The notes beneath the pieces were generated by a model. The model worked only from the letters and a program-made list of their open reading frames with translations, did no database searches and was not told the origin of the DNA. 64,000 nt of DNA, taken from Gaiellasilicea sp963761905. GTDB taxonomy: Bacteria; Actinomycetota; Thermoleophilia; Gaiellales; Gaiellaceae. Position 1 is the first letter of the stretch. Each line of letters starts with the position of its first letter. A program made the position numbers and the translations under genes. Location of the stretch: contig CAVXIQ010000006.1 of NCBI GenBank assembly GCA_963761905.1, positions 186,001 to 250,000 on the forward strand, written 5' to 3'. Below, piece by piece: positions 33,449 to 42,132 of this stretch.

Positions 33449-34727
33449 ATGCCGACCCCAGCCTCGATCCAGCGCACGTACCTGATCCTGCTCCTCGGCA
33501 ACACGCTCGCGGCGTCGTTGATCTGGGGGATCAACACGATCTTCCTGCTCGACGCGGGGCTCTCGAACTTCGAGGCGTTCACCGCGAACGCGTTCTTCAC
33601 CGCGGGCATGGTCGTCTTCGAGGTGCCGACGGGGATCGTCGCGGACACGATCGGCCGCCGCGTCTCGTACCTCCTCGGCACCGTCACGCTGGCGGTGACG
33701 ACGCTGCTCTACGTCGTCCTCTGGATGCTGGAGGCGCCGTTCTGGCTGTGGGCGATCGTCTCGATGCTCCTCGGCCTCGGCTTCACCTTCTTCTCGGGCG
33801 CGGTGGAGGCGTGGCTCGTCGACGCGCTGGCCGCAACCGGCTTCGAGGGCAGCCTCGAGTCCGTCTTCGGACGGGGCCAGATCGTCATGGGAGCGGCGAT
33901 GCTGACGGGCTCGGTGGCCGGCGGCTACATCGCCCAGGCGACGAACCTGGGCGTCCCCTTCGCGCTGCGCGCGGTCGTCCTCGTCGTGATGTTCGTGCTG
34001 GCGTTCGTCCTGATGCGAGACCTCGGCTTCACGCCGGTGCGTGGGGCCGGAGTCGCGCGCGGGATGCGGCGGATCTCCAGCGCCTCGATCCAGTACGGCT
34101 GGCGCGTGCCGGCCGTGAAGTGGGTCATGCTCGCCTCGCCGTTCACCGCGGGAGTCGGGATCTATGCGTTCTACGCCCTGCAGCCGTATCTGCTCGAGCT
34201 CTACGGCGATCCGGACGCGTACGGAATCGCCGGCCTCGCCGCGGCGATCGTGGCCGGCGCTCAAATCCTCGGCGGGATCGCGGCGCCCTGGATCAGGACG
34301 CTCTTCGCCTGCCGGACGACGGCGATCATGGCCGCGATCGCCGCGAGCGCGCTCACCCTCGCGCTGATCGGCGTCTTCGAGAGCCTCTGGGCCGTGATCG
34401 CCCTGATCGCGGTCTGGGGCTTGCTCATGGTCGGCCTCGACTCCGATCCGCCAGGCCTACCTGAACGGCCTGATCCCGTCGCAGCAGCGGGCCTCGATCC
34501 TCTCCTTCGACTCGATGCTCGGCTCCACGGGCGGCGTGGTCGCCCAGCCGGTGCTCGGCCGGGCGGCGGACGTGTGGGGCTATCCGGGCTCGTACCTGCT
34601 CGGCGCCGGGCTTTCGGCGCTCGCGCTGCCCTTCGTCTACCTCTCGCACCGCCAGCACGAGCCGGCCGACTACATGGTCGGAGCGCGCCCAACGGTCGAG
34701 CCGCCGCAGACCGACGCGCAGACGTGA
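33449..34727 (+). CDS. MFS transporter (one frameshift)
   Basis: About 425 aa after repair, 12 helices. TRANSPORTER landmarks: NTIFLLDAGLSNFEAF, VFEVPTGIVADTIGRR (the loop 2-3 MFS signature) and, after the break, IRQAYLNGLIPSQQRASIL and SFDSMLGSTGGVVAQPVLG. The frame shifts at about 34443, where CTCCGATCC contains one extra base. It follows the reductase gene closely and may be co-transcribed. Substrate unknown. Confidence 0.82.
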
Positions 34728-34738
34728 AACTGGGACGT

Positions 34739-34765
34739 GTGGGGCCGGGACATCACCGGCCCCAC
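34739..34765 (+). terminator. Hairpin terminator after MFS gene
   Basis: Perfect 10-bp arms GTGGGGCCGG and CCGGCCCCAC with a 7-nt loop, 11 bp after the stop codon. Confidence 0.7.
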
Positions 34766-34877
34766 TCGTCGTCTCCCCCACCGGATAGATGCGCAGGAGC
34801 GCGGAGCTTGCGCGGCCAGATGTAAGGAGTTTGTGCGAGCGCGTGAGGGAGTGCCCCTATGGGGCATCTTTCCTATC

Positions 34878-36215
34878 GTGGCGACCACCGCGACCGGGAT
34901 CCGCGCTGCGCGCGAGCTGGACGAGCTCTACCGCGCCCACGCGCCCGAGGTCTATCGCTACGCCTACGCCGTGCTCGGCAATGCGGCCGACGCCGAGGAC
35001 GTGATGCAGACGACGTTCGTCAACGCCCTCCGCGCGCTCGAGCGGGGCGAGAAGCCGCGCAAGCCGACGAACTGGCTGATCACGATCGCCCACAACCTGA
35101 TCCGGCAGCGCTTCCGGCAGCAGCAGTCGAGGCCGCACGAGGTCGAGCTCGACCGCGACATCGCCTCCTTCGAGGCCGACGACGACGGGCCGTCGATCGA
35201 CGACCTCGTCCGCGCGCTCCAGCGGATCCCGCCGACGCAGCGCGAGGCGCTCGTTCTCCGCGAGCTGGAGGGACGCTCGTACAAGGAGATCGCCTCGATC
35301 CTCGACGTCTCGCCCACTGCGCTCGAGACGCTGATCTTCCGCGCCCGGCGCTCGCTCGCCGAAGAACTCGAGAACCTCGTCACGTGCGACCGCGCGGAGC
35401 TCGCCCTCTCGCAGCAGACCGACGGCCGGCTGGGCCGGAAGGAGCGCAAGCGGCTCGTCGCGCATCTGGACGAGTGCCCGAGCTGTGCCCGGGTCGCCGC
35501 AACGGGATTGAAGCGCCGTCGCGCGTTCAAGGGGCTCGCGCTTCTGCCTCTGCCGCTCTCGCTGACGCTCTTCAAGGGCGCGCCGAGCGCGTCCGCTGCG
35601 ATCGGCCTCTCTGCGATCGGCAGTAGCGCGGCCGTCGGCGGTGGCGCGGTCGGCGGCGGCGTGGCGGCCAAGGTCGCGATCGCGGTCGTCGCGGTGACGG
35701 TCGCCGGCGGCGCGGGCTACGAGGGCGTCCAGCAGACCCGGGAGCCGACGACCCCGGCGAAGGCTGTTTCGACGAACGTCGCTCCCGTCAAAGTTGCGTC
35801 GGCGAAGCCCGTCGCAGCGAAGCTTGCTCAAGTGAAGGCGAGGGTCGCCGCGAGGAAGGCAAATCGCGCGAAGGCGAAGCCGGAGAAGGCTGCGACGACG
35901 GCGATCGCAGCGACGAAGCGCGCCCGCACGCCTGTGCCGACCGGCCGTCCCGCCACCTCGCGCTCGGAGACGGCGAAGCTGCCCGGGAACAACGGCCGCG
36001 ACGAGTCCGCCCCGGGACTGAAGAAGGCACTCGGCAAGGTGAAGCGACCGCTCGAAGGTGAGGCGGAGCCCGGGAAGAGCGCGATCGCGAAGCTGCGCCC
36101 GCGCCCGGCCGCGAAGCCGCTCCGCGAGCAGCCGGTGCGAGCGAAGGTCGCGAAGCCGAAGCCGAAGCCGCGCCAGCTCGTCCCGCTCGATCGCGGACGA
36201 GCGCCCAAGAACTAG
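34878..36215 (+). CDS. ECF sigma factor fused to zinc-finger, membrane helix and basic tail
   Basis: 445 aa. Sigma region 2 spans about residues 8-80 (ELYRAHAPEVYRYAYAVLGN, AEDVMQTTFVNA) and region 4 about 112-165 (LQRIPPTQREALVLRELEGR, SYKEIASILDVS). A zinc-binding anti-sigma-like motif HLDECPSCARV (H-x3-C-x2-C) follows near 200. One membrane helix (KVAIAVVAVTVAGGAGY) precedes a tail of about 150 residues made mainly of Lys, Ala, Pro and Arg. Promoter-binding and inhibitory modules on one chain suggest a self-restrained, membrane-tethered sigma factor. GTG 34878 is chosen as the start nearest the domain; upstream in-frame codons run through the terminator. Confidence 0.8.
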   Translation: MATTATGIRAARELDELYRAHAPEVYRYAYAVLGNAADAEDVMQTTFVNALRALERGEKPRKPTNWLITIAHNLIRQRFRQQQSRPHEVELDRDIASFEADDDGPSIDDLVRALQRIPPTQREALVLRELEGRSYKEIASILDVSPTALETLIFRARRSLAEELENLVTCDRAELALSQQTDGRLGRKERKRLVAHLDECPSCARVAATGLKRRRAFKGLALLPLPLSLTLFKGAPSASAAIGLSAIGSSAAVGGGAVGGGVAAKVAIAVVAVTVAGGAGYEGVQQTREPTTPAKAVSTNVAPVKVASAKPVAAKLAQVKARVAARKANRAKAKPEKAATTAIAATKRARTPVPTGRPATSRSETAKLPGNNGRDESAPGLKKALGKVKRPLEGEAEPGKSAIAKLRPRPAAKPLREQPVRAKVAKPKPKPRQLVPLDRGRAPKN

Positions 36216-36285
36216 CGCTTCCGTCCCACTTGATCCCGTCCGGCGCGCGCGCGAGGATGCGCCGCAACTCGAGCAAGGAGGGGTC

Positions 36286-36996
36286 ATGCGGCAGGAGCCG
36301 GAGCGCTGGGCGCTCTACACAGGCGTGGTTGCGGTCGTTCTCTGGATCGTCGGGATCTTCGTGGTCGAGTCCGGGGGCATTCCGGGCGAGAACGCGACCG
36401 ACGCGGACCACCTCGCCTACTACCGGGAGAACGACAGCAGCATCCTGATCGGAAGCTGGATCTTCATGGTCGGCTGCCTCGCGTTCCTCGTGTTCGCGGT
36501 CGTGCTCTGGAACCGGCTCGCTGCGGCGGAGGGCGGCTCGCGGATGTTCTCGAACGTGGCGCTGGTCGGGGCCGTGGCGACGGGAGTGTTGGCGTTGCTG
36601 AGCGCCGGTCCGGACGTCGCCGCGGCGATCCAGGAGGACGACCTCAGCGCCGCGGCGGCTGGGTCGATGCAGGTGCTCGGCGACGCCTTCTTCGTCGGCG
36701 CGGAGCTGAGCGCGATCCTGCTGATGCTCGGCGCCGGGATGGTGGCGCTACGAACGGGCGTCTTCCCAAAGGCGTGGGCGTGGTTCAGCTTCTTCCTCGC
36801 GCTCGTCCTCGTGATCGGCCCGATCGGCTGGGCGGCGCTGATCTTCGGGCTCCCGATCTGGGTGCTCGGAACGACGTTCTTCCTGGCTCGGAGAAGCGGG
36901 AGCGCGATTACGGCAGCCGACGGCGCCACCCGCGTAGCTGAGGTCGACAGAGCGGGAGGCGCGAGCGCCTCCCGCTCACTCTCAAGAATGTCTTGA
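36286..36996 (+). CDS. Six-helix membrane protein of unknown function
   Basis: 236 aa with hydrophobic stretches near residues 11-28, 54-74, 87-105, 123-145, 150-170 and 178-200. An external loop VESGGIPGENATDADHLAYY follows helix one, a pattern seen in uncharacterised actinobacterial membrane proteins. No motif identifies a function. AAGGAGGGG before the ATG is a strong ribosome site. The gene follows the sigma factor by 70 bp on the same strand and may be one of its targets. Confidence 0.75.
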   Translation: MRQEPERWALYTGVVAVVLWIVGIFVVESGGIPGENATDADHLAYYRENDSSILIGSWIFMVGCLAFLVFAVVLWNRLAAAEGGSRMFSNVALVGAVATGVLALLSAGPDVAAAIQEDDLSAAAAGSMQVLGDAFFVGAELSAILLMLGAGMVALRTGVFPKAWAWFSFFLALVLVIGPIGWAALIFGLPIWVLGTTFFLARRSGSAITAADGATRVAEVDRAGGASASRSLSRMS

Positions 36997-37022
36997 CAAC
37001 GCCTGGAGCGAGTCGGCATCAT
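36993..37022 (+). promoter_or_regulatory. Possible promoter for the small-ORF region
   Basis: TTGACA at 36993-36998 with CATCAT at 37017-37022 (18-bp spacer). The -35 matches consensus; the -10 is weak. A short inverted repeat GGCCG/CGGCC (37037-37052) follows, then the strong ribosome site AAAGGAGG of the 14-codon ORF. Confidence 0.4.
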
Positions 37023-37075
37023 GGTTGACTTCAACCGGCCGAATTAACGGCCACCCGATCCGAAAGGAGGTCAGA

Positions 37076-37120
37076 TTGTCTCAAAACATCTTCCGCGTCT
37101 GGCCTCCGCTCACGGCCTAG
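37076..37120 (+). CDS. 14-residue leader peptide candidate
   Basis: A TTG start sits 5 nt after a perfect AAAGGAGG and encodes MSQNIFRVWPPLTA before TAG. The strength of the ribosome site in a region without longer genes argues for real translation. Trp-Pro-Pro near the end is a sequence type known to slow or arrest ribosomes, as in engineered FxxYxIWPP peptides, so this may be a stalling leader. A perfect hairpin follows 15 nt later. The controlled gene is not certain; the nearest downstream reading frame is the 57-residue protein at 37346. Confidence 0.5.
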   Translation: MSQNIFRVWPPLTA

Positions 37121-37134
37121 CCAGCGCCGTCCCC

Positions 37135-37153
37135 GGAACCGCACCTCGGTTCC
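37135..37153 (+). other. Hairpin downstream of leader ORF
   Basis: Perfect 7-bp stem GGAACCG / CGGTTCC with loop CACCT, beginning 15 nt after the leader stop codon. The position fits an attenuator or anti-attenuator half. Confidence 0.5.
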
Positions 37154-37284
37154 TCCACTAGTCGCAGCTCAGCCGCCTCGACCTTCTGAAGCGCTTGATC
37201 ATGCGACTGCCGCTATCCCGCGGTCACAACCGACGCGCCCTCGGGCGCCGGCAACCAATCCGTAACGGAAGGAGAAATCGCGCC

Positions 37285-37389
37285 GTGATTTCCAGGCTCG
37301 ATATCGACAGCACCGCCACTTCGATGCGATTCGAAAGGAGGAATCATGCTCGGTCACGAACCCGAAATTGCCCGTCTGCTGCACCGTGA
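37285..37389 (+). CDS. Possible 34-residue ORF overlapping the next small gene
   Basis: GTG 37285 is preceded by AAGGAG 10 nt upstream and reads through the ribosome site of the 37346 gene into another frame. The product is basic and without recognisable features. It may only serve translational coupling, or not be a gene. Confidence 0.25.
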   Translation: MISRLDIDSTATSMRFERRNHARSRTRNCPSAAP

Positions 37390-37519
37390 GCACACGGAGC
37401 GTCTCACCCGTGCCGCCCGCCGGCCTGCGACGCCCGCACCTGGCCCCGCAGCCCAAGAGTTGGCACGCCGCAAGCGTCGCATCGGCCTCGCTCACCTGCA
37501 TCTGCGAGCCCGTGTCTAG
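37346..37519 (+). CDS. 57-residue basic small protein
   Basis: An ATG 5 nt after AAAGGAGG encodes a short basic protein. The N-terminal part HEPEIARLLHREHTERLTR is predicted helical and resembles the N-terminus of the small protein at 42983 (P-x3-RLL-x2-E-x3-RL). The C-terminal part ends RRIGLAHLHLRARV, similar in placement to the hydrophobic/basic end of the other. Function unknown. It lies in its own transcription unit downstream of the leader ORF. Confidence 0.55.
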   Translation: MLGHEPEIARLLHREHTERLTRAARRPATPAPGPAAQELARRKRRIGLAHLHLRARV

Positions 37520-37588
37520 CCGCCGCGGCTCACCGCCCGCCCGGGGCTGACCGACTTCCACGGTCGATCAGCTCCGGGCGCGCCTCGT

Positions 37589-38788
37589 TCAGACCGGGAT
37601 GGTCAAGCTCTCGATGTCCTTCGGGTAGTCGGTGAGCACATCGATTCCGTCCGGAGTGACGACGACCGTGTCGGAGTGGCGGAAGCCGCCGACGGTGTCC
37701 GAGTAGAGGCCCGGCTCGATCGTGAACACCATGCCCGGCTCGACCAGCGTGTGGTCGCCCACGTCGAGGAACGGCGCTTCGTGGTTGCGGAGCCCGATCG
37801 CGTGGCCGACGTGCTGCCGCCAGTACGGCAGCAGGTCGTTCGCCTCGAAGTAGCGGAGAACCGCGCCGATCCACGTCGGCGCAGGTCACGCCGGGGCGCA
37901 GCGCGTCGAACGCCACCTCCTGCGCCGCGACCGTGTGGTCGAACAGGCGGCGCATCTCGTCGGTGGGCGGGCCGACGATCAGCGCCCGTTCGAGCTCGGC
38001 GTTGTAGCCCCAGATCGGGGCGGCCGTCTCCGTGACGAGGACGTCGCCTTCCTTGAACTCGATGTTGTGGGCGACCGCGTGCGCCCAGGCGCTCTTCAGC
38101 CCGATCTGGCCGCGGTAGCCGGCCGAGACGCCGTCGGACGGACGACTGCTGGCCCGCGTACGAGGGGCCGAGCGCCTCGAGCATCGCGAGCGTCGCCTCG
38201 TGCCCGGCCCGGAGGCTCGCCTCGGCCTCGGTCGCGCCGGGCCGGCTGTACTCCTGGAGGAGCCGGTGCGCGTGCTCGCACCAGCGCGCGCTCTCGCGGA
38301 TCAGCTCGACCTCGGCCTCGCTCTTGCGCACCATCATCCGCTCGATGAACGGGGCGAGCGGAGTGACCGGCTGGCCGGTGACCTCGCTCAGCGACGGGCC
38401 CTGCGTAGCCGAGGATGCCCGGGTAGCCGTCCTCGTCCGCGCCCAGCGGCCCGGCGATGCCGGCGTCGGCGAGCACGCGGGCGAGCAGCCGCATCGGGTG
38501 CTCCTCGCCCGGATACTCCGGATACGACTCGACGTGCTCGAAGTCGGCCTCGTCGCGGACGCGCTCGACCTCGAACTCGGGCACGAACGCCGTCAGCTCG
38601 CCGGCGCCGTTCGCGATCACGGCGACCGGCCGCTCGGTGGCGAGGAACTCGAAGGCCGTGAAGTAGCGGATGTAGTCCTGGCCGAAGAGCACGTAGCCCG
38701 TGAGCTTCTGGCTCCGGACATGCTGCAGGAGGTTCTCGCGCCTGGTCTTGAGCTCGTCGGACGGGATCCCGGTGGCGGCGGCCGTCAT
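37589..38788 (-). CDS. M24-family (Xaa-Pro peptidase-like) protein, about three frameshifts
   Basis: About 400 aa after repair. The creatinase-type N-terminal domain (YIRYFTAFEFLATERPVAV) is followed by a pita-bread catalytic domain with SAWAHAVAHNIEF, HVGHAIGLRNHEAPF and EPGMVFTIEPGLY. At the place where metal-dependent M24 enzymes have two aspartates, this protein reads ETAAPIWGYNAELER, so one Asp is Ala and the other Glu. It may be a metal-independent creatinase-like hydrolase. Indels near 38400, 38142 and 37882 break the frame; the first lies in a GGGCCC run. Stop at 37589. Confidence 0.75.
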
Positions 38789-39050
38789 CCGTGGCAGCGT
38801 GTCACGTCTGGCATAAGTCGGTCGGGCGATAAGTGGTGGACGACGACGCCGAGCGGAACCGCTTGGTCTCCACGACCTGCAGTGTCCGCTCGCTCGATTG
38901 GAAATCCCGATCCACGTCTTCAGGTCGGAGTGGAGCTCAGGCGAGGTCGCGATCGCATGCTTGTGGCCAAGCTATCCGGCGTCGCCCGAGAACCGGAGGC
39001 GCGCCAGTCGGGGTGCCGACTATCCCAGCTCGGCTGACGTTCGTACACCG
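38789..39050. other. Intergenic stretch, no feature recognised
   Basis: 262 bp between the M24 gene and korB, both on the minus strand. It should hold the M24 promoter and the korB terminator, but no convincing hairpin or promoter could be singled out. Short frames here lack ribosome sites. Confidence 0.5.
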
Positions 39051-40049
39051 TTAGTTGATCGACCACGTATCGCCGGAGCCGAGCAACGCCGCGAGCTCGC
39101 CTTCGCCATTCACCCTCGCGACCGCGATCTGTTGGGCCATCAGCTCGTCGTAGACCGGGCGCTCGACGCTCCGGAAGACGCCCATCGGGGTCGCGCCGAT
39201 CACCTGCTGCGTCATCCGGCTGAGCGCGAACGCGTGCGCCGGCTCGGCCGCGTGGGCGTCGTGCACCAGCAGGCCCTCGTCCGACGCGCCCACAACCTCC
39301 GGCGACCCGTCCGCGCGCAGCCGCACGCCCTTCTCGCCCCAGACGATCGGCTCGCCGTGCCTCAGGTAGAGCCGGTTCTCCTTCTGCTCGCGGACGAAGT
39401 CGAACGCGTTGTCGTTGTAGATGTTGCAGTTCTGGTAGATCTCGACGAAGGCGCTCCCCTTGTGGTGCGCGGCGGCGCGGAGCACCTCGGTCAGCTCCTT
39501 CTTGTCGGTGTCGATCGCGCGCGCGACGAAGCTCGCCTCGGCGCCGATCGCCAGCGAGAGCGGGTTGAACGGGTGGTCGAGCGACCCCATCGGCGTCGAC
39601 TTCGTCACCTTGCCGAGCTCGGAGGTCGGCGAGTACTGGCCCTTCGTCAGCCCGTAGATCCGGTTGTTGAAGAGGAGGATCTTCAGGTTCACGTTCCGGC
39701 GGAGCGCGTGGATCAGGTGGTTGCCGCCGATCGAGAGCGCGTCGCCGTCGCCGGTCACGACCCACACCGAGAGATCCGGCCGCGAGACCGAGAGCCCCGT
39801 CGCGATCGCCGGCGCGCGCCCGTGGATCGAGTGCATCCCGTAGGTCTCCATGTAGTACGGGAAGCGCGCGGCGCAGCCGATCCCGGAGACGAAGACGATG
39901 TTCTCGCGCTCGAGCCCGAGCTCGGGCATGAACGACTGGACGGCGGCGAGGATCGCGTAGTCGCCGCAGCCCGGGCACCAGCGCACCTCCTGGTCGGAGG
40001 TGAAGTCCTTCTTCGTCAGCACCACGTGCCCGTTCCCGTTCTCGCTCAC
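39051..40049 (-). CDS. korB: 2-oxoacid:ferredoxin oxidoreductase, beta subunit
   Basis: 332 aa. Thiamine diphosphate-binding subunit: RWCPGCGDYAIL near the start, TGDGDALSIGGNHLIH (the GDG...N motif for TPP-Mg) and NNRIYGLTKGQYSPTS. With KorA it oxidatively decarboxylates 2-oxoglutarate (or a related 2-oxoacid) to the acyl-CoA while reducing ferredoxin. The start overlaps the 81-residue gene by four bases. It has the two-subunit organisation common in aerobic actinobacteria. Confidence 0.92.
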   Translation of the reverse strand: MSENGNGHVVLTKKDFTSDQEVRWCPGCGDYAILAAVQSFMPELGLERENIVFVSGIGCAARFPYYMETYGMHSIHGRAPAIATGLSVSRPDLSVWVVTGDGDALSIGGNHLIHALRRNVNLKILLFNNRIYGLTKGQYSPTSELGKVTKSTPMGSLDHPFNPLSLAIGAEASFVARAIDTDKKELTEVLRAAAHHKGSAFVEIYQNCNIYNDNAFDFVREQKENRLYLRHGEPIVWGEKGVRLRADGSPEVVGASDEGLLVHDAHAAEPAHAFALSRMTQQVIGATPMGVFRSVERPVYDELMAQQIAVARVNGEGELAALLGSGDTWSIN

Positions 40050-40291
40050 CGCTTCCTCTCGTTCCCGCGCTTGAAGTTGCCGGTCGCCTTCGCCATCAGG
40101 AACTGGAGCTCGTCGGCGCTCGACTCCTCGGCCGCCGCGACGAAGTTCTCCGCGAGCTTGCCGGCGAGCGTCGTCACCGGCCGTCGCTTGTAGGAGATGT
40201 CCACCCTCCCGTCCTTGTGGGCGCGATACGAGAACGGCCGCTCCTTCAGCAGCAGCCCACGCGCGTCGGGCCGCGCCTTCTTCGGCCTCAC
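40046..40291 (-). CDS. 81-residue basic protein between korA and korB
   Basis: A Lys/Arg-rich protein containing YKRRPVTTLAGKLAENFVAA, a possible amphipathic helix in its middle. It overlaps both korA and korB by four bases, so it is translated with them. No known domain is recognised. Stable insertion between two subunit genes suggests an assembly or electron-transfer accessory role, which is inference. Confidence 0.7.
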   Translation of the reverse strand: MRPKKARPDARGLLLKERPFSYRAHKDGRVDISYKRRPVTTLAGKLAENFVAAAEESSADELQFLMAKATGNFKRGNERKR

Positions 40292-42129
40292 GACTCCACC
40301 AGCGCCGTGATCGCCTCGGCCAGCTCGCTCGCCTTGAACGGGAGCCCGCGCACGCGGTTGTAGCCGACCGCGTCGACGAGGTACTCGGCGCGCACGAGCT
40401 TCAGGAGCTGGCCGAGGTTCATCTCCGGGATCAGGATCTTCTCGTAGCCGTGCAGCACGTCCCCGAGATTGCGCGGGAACGGATTCAGATAGTGGAGGTG
40501 CGCCTGGGCGATCTTGCCGCCTGCGCGGCGCACGCGCTTGACCGCCGCGCCGATCGGCCCGTAGGTCGAGCCCCAGCCGAGCACCAGCGTCGTCGCGCCG
40601 TCCGGGTCGTCGACCTCGAGCAGCGGGATGTCGTTCGCGATCGCGGCCACCTTCGCCGCGCGCAGCCGCGTCATCAGGTCGTGGTTCTCGGGGTCGTAGG
40701 AGATCGAGCCCGTCACGTCAGCCTTCTCGAGTCCGCCGATCCGGTGCTCGAGCCCGGGCGTGCCGGGGATCGCCCACGGCCGCGCGAGCGTCTCCGGATC
40801 GCGCGCGTACGGCTGGAAGCCCTCCGGCTCGGTCGCGAACGACGTCGAGATGTCCGGCAGCGTCGCCACGTCCGGCAGCAGCCACGGCTCCGACCCGTTC
40901 GCCAGGTACGCATCGGAGAGCAGATAGACCGGCGTCCGGTACTTGAGCGCGATCCGCGCCGCCTCGATCGCCGCGTGGAAGCACTGCGACGGCGTCGACG
41001 CCGCGAGCACCGGCACCGGGCTCTCGCCGTTCCGGCCGAAGAGCACCATCAGGAGATCGGCCTGCTCCGGCTTCGTCGGCATCCCGGTCGAAGGGCCGGC
41101 GCGCTGGATATCGAGGATCAGGAGCGGCAGCTCGAGCGTGATCCCGAGCCCGATCGTCTCCTGCTTCAGCACGATCCCCGGCCCAGCCGAGGTCGAGACG
41201 CCGAGCGAGCCGCCGAAGGCCGCGCCAAGCGCCGCGCCGACTGCCGCGATCTCGTCCTCGGCCTGGAACGTGCGCACGCCGAACGCCTTGTGCCGCGCGA
41301 GCTCCTCCAGGATCGAGGAGGCGGGCGTGATCGGGTAGGCGCCGAGGAAGAGGTCGAGCCCTGAGAGCTTCGACGCGGCGATCAGCCCGTAGGCGAGTGC
41401 CGTGTTCCCGGAGATCTGGCGGTAGGTGCCAGGAGGCATCGGCGCCGGCGCGATCTCGTAGCTGACCGCGAAGTCCTCGGAGGTCTCGCCGTAGGCGTAG
41501 CCCGCCTTGAACGCGGTCGCGTTCGCCTGCGCGATCTCGGGCCGCTTGCCGAACTTCTGCTCGATGAAGCCGAGCGTTCCGTCGGTGGGCCGGTTGTAGA
41601 GCCAGCTCATCAGCCCGAGCGCGAAGAAGTTCTTCGAGCGCTCGGCCTCGCGGGGCGTGATCCCCGCGATCCCCTTCAGCCCCTCGACGGTCATCGAGGT
41701 GAGCGCGACCGGATGCACGTGGTAGTCCTCGAGCGTGCCGTCCTCGAGCGGGCTCGAGTCGTACCCCGCCTTCTGGAGGTTCCGCTCCTTGAACTGATCC
41801 GTGTCGACGATCAGCGTGCCGCCCTTCGGCAGGTCGCCGAGGTTCGTCTTCAGCGCCGCCGGGTTCATCGCGACGAGCACGTTCGGCGCGTCGCCGGGCG
41901 TGAGGATGTCGTGGTCGGCGAAGTGGAGCTGGAAGCCGGAGACGCCTGGCAGCGAGCCGGCGGGCGCGCGGATCTCGGCCGGGAAGTCGGGCAGCGTCGA
42001 GAGGTCGTTCCCGAGCACCGCGGTCTCGCTCGTGAAGCGGTCGCCCGTGAGCTGCATCCCGTCGCCCGAGTCGCCGGCGAAGCGGATCGTCACCTGCTCG
42101 AGCTGCTCGACCGCCTTCGCTTTCGCCAT
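40288..42129 (-). CDS. korA: 2-oxoacid:ferredoxin oxidoreductase, fused gamma-alpha subunit
   Basis: 613 aa. The N-terminal gamma domain (RFAGDSGDGMQLTGDRF) is fused to the alpha (pyrimidine-binding) domain starting ISGNTALAYGLIAASKLSGL, with FQAEDEIAAVGAALGAAFGG and STSAGPGIVLKQETIGLG. The C-terminal part ends EMNLGQLLKLVRAEYLVDAV, typical of KorA. It works with KorB in the reductive or oxidative TCA step. It lies downstream of a marR gene and a 76-residue gene, and there is only a 3-bp gap to the latter. Confidence 0.93.
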   Translation of the reverse strand: MAKAKAVEQLEQVTIRFAGDSGDGMQLTGDRFTSETAVLGNDLSTLPDFPAEIRAPAGSLPGVSGFQLHFADHDILTPGDAPNVLVAMNPAALKTNLGDLPKGGTLIVDTDQFKERNLQKAGYDSSPLEDGTLEDYHVHPVALTSMTVEGLKGIAGITPREAERSKNFFALGLMSWLYNRPTDGTLGFIEQKFGKRPEIAQANATAFKAGYAYGETSEDFAVSYEIAPAPMPPGTYRQISGNTALAYGLIAASKLSGLDLFLGAYPITPASSILEELARHKAFGVRTFQAEDEIAAVGAALGAAFGGSLGVSTSAGPGIVLKQETIGLGITLELPLLILDIQRAGPSTGMPTKPEQADLLMVLFGRNGESPVPVLAASTPSQCFHAAIEAARIALKYRTPVYLLSDAYLANGSEPWLLPDVATLPDISTSFATEPEGFQPYARDPETLARPWAIPGTPGLEHRIGGLEKADVTGSISYDPENHDLMTRLRAAKVAAIANDIPLLEVDDPDGATTLVLGWGSTYGPIGAAVKRVRRAGGKIAQAHLHYLNPFPRNLGDVLHGYEKILIPEMNLGQLLKLVRAEYLVDAVGYNRVRGLPFKASELAEAITALVES

Positions 42130-42132
42130 GTC

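Noticed and set aside
38789..39050. Repeated ATAAGT and short stems as regulatory elements
   Set aside because: Matches are too short and not symmetrically placed to separate from chance.
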